The translations under genes and the position numbers were made by a program. The notes under the pieces are model-generated. The model saw nothing but the letters and a program-made list of their open reading frames with translations, made no database searches and had not been told where the DNA came from. A stretch of DNA of 64,000 nucleotides from Phymatolithon calcareum (Eukaryota > Rhodophyta > Florideophyceae > Hapalidiales), in the NCBI GenBank assembly GCA_977006965.1, contig OZ345360.1, positions 1,426,001 through 1,490,000 on the forward strand. The letters are read 5' to 3'. Of the stretch, positions 60,116-64,000 are shown piece after piece. Within the stretch, counting starts at the first letter, position 1. Each line of letters begins with the position of its first letter.

Positions 60116-60992
60116 CATTGTATGAAGAGAGATGAAGTTGTTTGGTACTTCTTGTGAATAGTTTGTTTCATCTGTACGGTGCTTTGCACATAACTTTTTT
60201 GTGATGATGTAGGTTTCGTAGATTAGGGATAGAGCGCCTGCGAGTGAACGAAGTGATTTTTTATAAAATCTCTTCATGTAGGGACGAACACGTTGCGATT
60301 CAGTCTCATGGCAGATAGACATCGGGGTGGAAGCAGGGGAAATGTGCTTTGTTAAGAAAAGCTGCTGTTGCCATACAGTATGGGCAGTACGCGTAGATTT
60401 GGTAATGGAGAGGTGGAGACATTGATCGTTCGACTAAAGTACTGTAGAAGCTTTTCTGTGTCGGATAGCTCCGACATACGGTTTACCTCTTTTGGAGTTT
60501 GCAGTGCACGAGCACACACTTCTACCGCATGCAGAACGATCGGCATGCGTCCAAGACCAGAACCTCGGTGCAACTCCACCGACATCCGCGAGACCAGTCT
60601 GCTGTTCCACACACACATCTGTCGAGCACAAGCAGAGTGTATTAGATTTTGCCTTTCGTCATATTACGGTCTGCTTAATCGATCGAGGGGGAAGTGCGAG
60701 GAAAGTGATGCAGTTAAAGGTAACACCATAAAAACATTGCATGCTATTGAAAATAATTCTTCGACAAAGAGCCGCTGGACTGAAAGGAGGGAGAACGAAG
60801 CAATATAGCCGGGGCATGCAGTGCAAATTGAAGTGTAGAAGGTATATCACTCACTGTGGCCTTTTCGACCGCCCAACGAAGAGTCGGCCAAATCGCAAAG
60901 TGCCAGGAATTGGTTGTTGGCGCAAGGTAGCAATATTTTTACAACAAGGTTTACCCTACGCCAATTCCAAGTTGAGACAAAACCAGTAGCTG
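60116..60992. other. Convergent intergenic stretch
   Basis: About 880 bp between stop codons; overlapping short frames on both strands without domains. Confidence 0.4.
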
Positions 60993-62174
60993 TTATTCGA
61001 AGGTGTAAACAACCTTTCGTCTTCTCGGTCTGAGCATTTTCCGATGCCGACCATCCAGCTTGAGCGCTTCAAGCTCGCGTAATTTCCCCTTCCTCTTCCG
61101 CTCTTGCGTTTCATGTTCTTCCAAAACCGGCAAATACACATCTCTAATTCGACTTGCCAACGCCGCATCCTTCGTATGACCTGTCATCTCCAACCGACTC
61201 ACAAGTGCCTTCATAGATGTCGCATCTGAGCATTCAACCTCTAACAGTCCGTCACCCTTTCGTTTAAACCCTGAGAAAATCCTTGCCTTTCCCACGAGGA
61301 AATAAAACCGTCTCTGACTGCATCTTCCAAAAGGCGCCAATCTATATCCATGCACCTCCGGTATACCCTCTCCCCCACTCACAACACCATCCGTCATCGT
61401 CGGGCCGCGCATATCGTCCCTCAGTGCATCGCGGATACAATCAGCCTCCTCCGCGGCGACGTCGCACAACGCGAGCAGCGTGCCCAAGCGCACGGCCCAT
61501 GATGATTCGACAATGAAGAGTAAACCGTCGGCATAATTACGGAAGATCAATTCTCCCATGTCGTCAAAACAATCTGGAAACTCATGCGAACGTACACGCA
61601 CTAGAGTTTGCAATGATTCGTACCAATGGGTAGTGGCACGAGGTTTACTCACCCTTTTCAACGCAACCAGTAATGTTGCAATTGCATCGCGGAGCAATAC
61701 ACACAGATTGGGATCCGCATCCGGTTCTGTCACTGCGCGCTCGATGGATACCGCCGTGAGAGGTTCCAATGGTGCCTCGCCGCGCACGTCGCTCAGTGGT
61801 AGTACTGCTGAGAAGGTTTCGAAAAAATGACCGATAGACGCCATCTGCCACTTTCGTTGCACGCGTTGCAAATCGGACGGTGGTCGGCATACGTCCTTCA
61901 TGTCGGAGGTTACATCTTCCTTCTTCGCAACGGGTTTCACGTCGGACATTGCAGCGTCCTGGGGTTCGCATTTCACGGCGCCCTTGCCGCTGGAATTAGC
62001 GCCATCAGTTACTACATCGTTGGCGTCAATCATGGTTGACTTCTTCGCGCTGCTCATCGCGGCGGGGACTGTCGGCTGCACGGTGCGCGGCGACGCGGCA
62101 GCGGAATAATTCTCGGTGTCGATGGGTTTTCGTGTGGACTCTGCGACAACTTGGATGCCCTCCGTCGCGGCCAT
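60993..62174 (-). CDS. DDT-domain-like nuclear protein (chromatin-remodelling cofactor candidate)
   Basis: 393 residues with ATG start. The first ~105 residues are Lys/Ser/Asp-rich and disordered. Residues ~110-175 (WQMASIGHFFETFSAVLPL ... LCVLLRDAIATLLVAL) resemble a DDT domain: a phi-x2-phi-x2-F-x2-TF helix start and later paired helices around LL. The second half carries PEVHGYRLAPFGRCSQRRFYFLVGKARIF, comparable to the WHIM/DDT-partner motif (GYRYW...G.RLYRE) of ISWI-associated factors, and ends with a coiled, basic tail (EERKRKGKLRELEALKLDGRHRKMLRPRRRK). This layout resembles small plant DDT proteins (DDR4). Family assignment is by pattern only. Confidence 0.55.
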   Translation of the reverse strand: MAATEGIQVVAESTRKPIDTENYSAAASPRTVQPTVPAAMSSAKKSTMIDANDVVTDGANSSGKGAVKCEPQDAAMSDVKPVAKKEDVTSDMKDVCRPPSDLQRVQRKWQMASIGHFFETFSAVLPLSDVRGEAPLEPLTAVSIERAVTEPDADPNLCVLLRDAIATLLVALKRVSKPRATTHWYESLQTLVRVRSHEFPDCFDDMGELIFRNYADGLLFIVESSWAVRLGTLLALCDVAAEEADCIRDALRDDMRGPTMTDGVVSGGEGIPEVHGYRLAPFGRCSQRRFYFLVGKARIFSGFKRKGDGLLEVECSDATSMKALVSRLEMTGHTKDAALASRIRDVYLPVLEEHETQERKRKGKLRELEALKLDGRHRKMLRPRRRKVVYTFE

Positions 62175-62829
62175 GTCCGGTATTGCGCAACGTCTGGGAA
62201 ACGATCCAGGATTGTGCCAGGTAATCTGGCGCCGTTTTCAACAAGTGCCGTTCAGCCTGCTTGCAAACTGGATGCCGAATTTGGACAGGCGGTTCTGTAC
62301 CCTCTGTGTACAGTACTTCTGGCGCTTGGGTGTACGAGGCAAGAGAGCCAGCTCCAAGGCTGGGGTGCCCTAGATGCCTGTGGTAGGGCCAACTTCGCGC
62401 GAATGCTCCCGCCAAAACATGCATCCAGGTAACTCTTCCTGCCCAATTCTCTTATGCCACGTCAGCCACCTGGACCCAACGGCGGGAAAGCAGGATCATG
62501 GCTTACAGCTGGAAGCGGGATTCGATTTCTTGGAAAGGATCACTGATCTGTTTTGCGCAGTGATGCATTCAATAATTCACTTCGAAACAGCTAGCTAAAT
62601 ATTCTATAGAATATTGAAATCTGTATAAGGATTTCGTGAGTTTTCAGTTCAAAGTTTGTAGATTTTGAGAATCCTTTCCAATATTTCCTTCCGATCCTGA
62701 AAATATACAGTACAGTAGTCGTCCGAATCCCAACTCCGTGATGCATCCGAACTAGCAGATCAATGCATTGCAAGGCCTCTTCAAACAGGAAGCCCCAAGG
62801 CACAGCACCCCTCACCGATTGTCGCAAAG
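62175..62829. promoter_or_regulatory. Divergent intergenic region
   Basis: About 650 bp between the DDT-like gene and the next ORF. The 3' part (62580-62720) is AT-rich. No further gene seen. Confidence 0.35.
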
Positions 62830-63699
62830 ATGGACACAACGGATGAAATGTCATGGGAAGACGCCTGTGCCGCATTGCGTCTCGGCGCTCGTCCGGAAGA
62901 GGTAGTCACACGCGCCCGCGCCCTCTTCCGCGACCTGCCTCCATCACCGCCACCAGAAGCATCGTCACCGCCGACGCCGCCCCCGCCAGGCGTAGAAGGT
63001 CTATACCGCACGATCCCCGAAGCGGGCGACGCAACGCTGCAACTCTGCTTCCTGCGCCCCCCGCTACCGGTACTCGAGGCGGCGGAGCGCGTGCCTGCCG
63101 CACACGATGCAGCGCCGCAATTGGACTCGGAACTCACGTTTGATGTACTCGCCCTTTTCGAGCCGCGATTCATCGCTCCAGTCGATGAGAAATTGCACGG
63201 ACTCTCTGAGGAAGCGCTCGTCATGCCGCGCGAACCAGGCCCCTTCACATCGCTAATCCCCGTTGCGAAGGAGCCGGTCCTTCCGAGAGATTGCGCGCAA
63301 CTGCGGGCGCTCGGTGAGGAACTTGCTGGCGGTGGTTCTGCTTCCAAAATGCGGATGTTAAACGTTTGCGAGTGGGCTGTTGCATATCCGGCTTTTGCGC
63401 GCGCGGCAAATGGCGGGCCTGCCGAGATTGCACAAAGGGCGCTGCGTGACGTCGGCAGCGTGCAACTTGGACGGTTTGTACTGCGAAGTGTGGTTCCGAT
63501 GCTTTTGGCGGCTGGGGAGACAAAGAGTGAGGTTGACCGAGTGGTCGCGGCTGCTGCCAATGCGGCGCGTGTGGATCAGTGCTCAGTGGCTGATGTGAAG
63601 GATTTGGTTCTGCGTCTGCAAGATGGCGACAGACGAGGAAGGTCTAATGAGGCTGTGCTCAGTGTTCTTGGGCTTGCGATGGGTGTGAATGGTGAATGA
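62830..63699 (+). CDS. Hypothetical protein, 289 residues
   Basis: ATG start; continuous frame with strong GC-rich codon use like the neighbouring genes. Starts MDTTDEMSWEDACAALRLG, followed by a proline-rich linker (PPSPPPEASSPPTPPPPG, residues ~37-54) and a mostly helical remainder with several amphipathic segments (QLRALGEELAGG, GRFVLRSVVPMLLAAGETKSEVDRVVAAAANAARV). No membrane segment or targeting signal is obvious. I recognise no domain; the frame's length, codon use and single-exon form fit a real gene. Confidence 0.6.
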   Translation: MDTTDEMSWEDACAALRLGARPEEVVTRARALFRDLPPSPPPEASSPPTPPPPGVEGLYRTIPEAGDATLQLCFLRPPLPVLEAAERVPAAHDAAPQLDSELTFDVLALFEPRFIAPVDEKLHGLSEEALVMPREPGPFTSLIPVAKEPVLPRDCAQLRALGEELAGGGSASKMRMLNVCEWAVAYPAFARAANGGPAEIAQRALRDVGSVQLGRFVLRSVVPMLLAAGETKSEVDRVVAAAANAARVDQCSVADVKDLVLRLQDGDRRGRSNEAVLSVLGLAMGVNGE

Positions 63700-64000
63700 A
63701 TCATGTGGGAAGCGGAGAATTTGACAGATGAGCGGCTGGCGCATAGGCTTTCGAGTCATGACGATCCTCCTTTCTGTGGTTTTCGGGTATGCTATGCCCC
63801 ATCAGAATAGGCCTAGAATTCATTTCCTTGACTCCGACTGTGCACGGGAAGACTCCGTGTTGCTACCGCTCCTGTAGCCAGAGGTGATTCCCCTCTTGTG
63901 TCTCTGAAACTGCAAAAACCGGTGCGAGGAGAGCATCAGATGCTGCGTCTTGATGTTAGAAGGCAGTGTAGTGTGCCTGTTCATTAACACTGTCTTCTTT
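63700..64000. other. Window end, no gene seen
   Basis: About 300 bp downstream of the last ORF; nothing recognised. Confidence 0.4.

Noticed and set aside
61558-62432. Plus-strand ORFs across the DDT-like gene and its upstream region
   Set aside because: Overlapping short frames without motifs; shadows of the minus-strand gene.
62781-63560. 259-codon Ser/Gly/Ala-rich minus-strand ORF
   Set aside because: Overlaps the more plausible plus-strand 289-codon ORF; its composition is that of an antisense GC-rich frame.

Overview
This window is nuclear DNA of a photosynthetic eukaryote, most likely a compact-gene red alga. Florideophytes such as Chondrus fit best, but the species is an inference. 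The evidence is a set of nuclear genes for plastid proteins with transit-peptide-like N-termini (a fibrillin, an FdC2-type ferredoxin, plastid-type PGDH, a TatA/B translocase subunit, an ABC1K kinase) next to conserved eukaryotic housekeeping genes (eIF3i, BUD23, PEX12, CDC123, COQ10, a MED19-like subunit). Most genes have a single exon. Three genes needed splicing to read (PEX12, a phosphoglycolate phosphatase-like HAD gene, and a three-exon small plastid protein), with GT-AG introns of 79, 80, 122 and 228 nt.

Layout. 1-3.6 kb: no gene seen. 3.6-5.9 kb: fibrillin and a RING-H2 protein. 6.5-16 kb: repeat island with long hairpins, a Ser-rich/RNase H retroelement fragment, a giant inverted repeat with two ~1.22-kb arms (10946-12167 and 12442-13860), a solo LTR and a small retroposon. 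16.9-25.9 kb: gene island with eIF3i, FdC2, PGDH, BUD23, TatB/Hcf106, PEX12 and MED19-like, arranged as close convergent or divergent pairs. 26.2-48.4 kb: second repeat island, dominated by a complete-length but broken Ty3/gypsy chromovirus (27306-36309, 5-bp target duplication GGTAG). The chromovirus sits inside an older repeat family. The island also holds two more LTR-like repeats, an internally deleted pogo-type DNA transposon (39002-39864), a broken histone H3 copy, tandem repeats and a few orphan ORFs. 48.4-53.7 kb: HAD phosphatase, ABC1K kinase and the small plastid protein. 54.9-55.7 kb: gag-like remnant. 56.4-63.7 kb: CDC123, COQ10, a coiled-coil/membrane protein, a DDT-domain-like protein and an orphan ORF.

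The genes are not one pathway; they are ordinary nuclear neighbours. The least explained material lies in the repeats: (i) a dispersed family with a conserved ~55-nt 3' stem-loop and A-rich end, flanked in one copy by a 14-bp duplication, which looks like a LINE-mobilised retroposon with its own degenerate ORF; (ii) a second, unrelated 182-bp insertion that also has a 14-bp duplication; (iii) nested palindromes at several scales. Nothing was run computationally: all alignments were done by eye.
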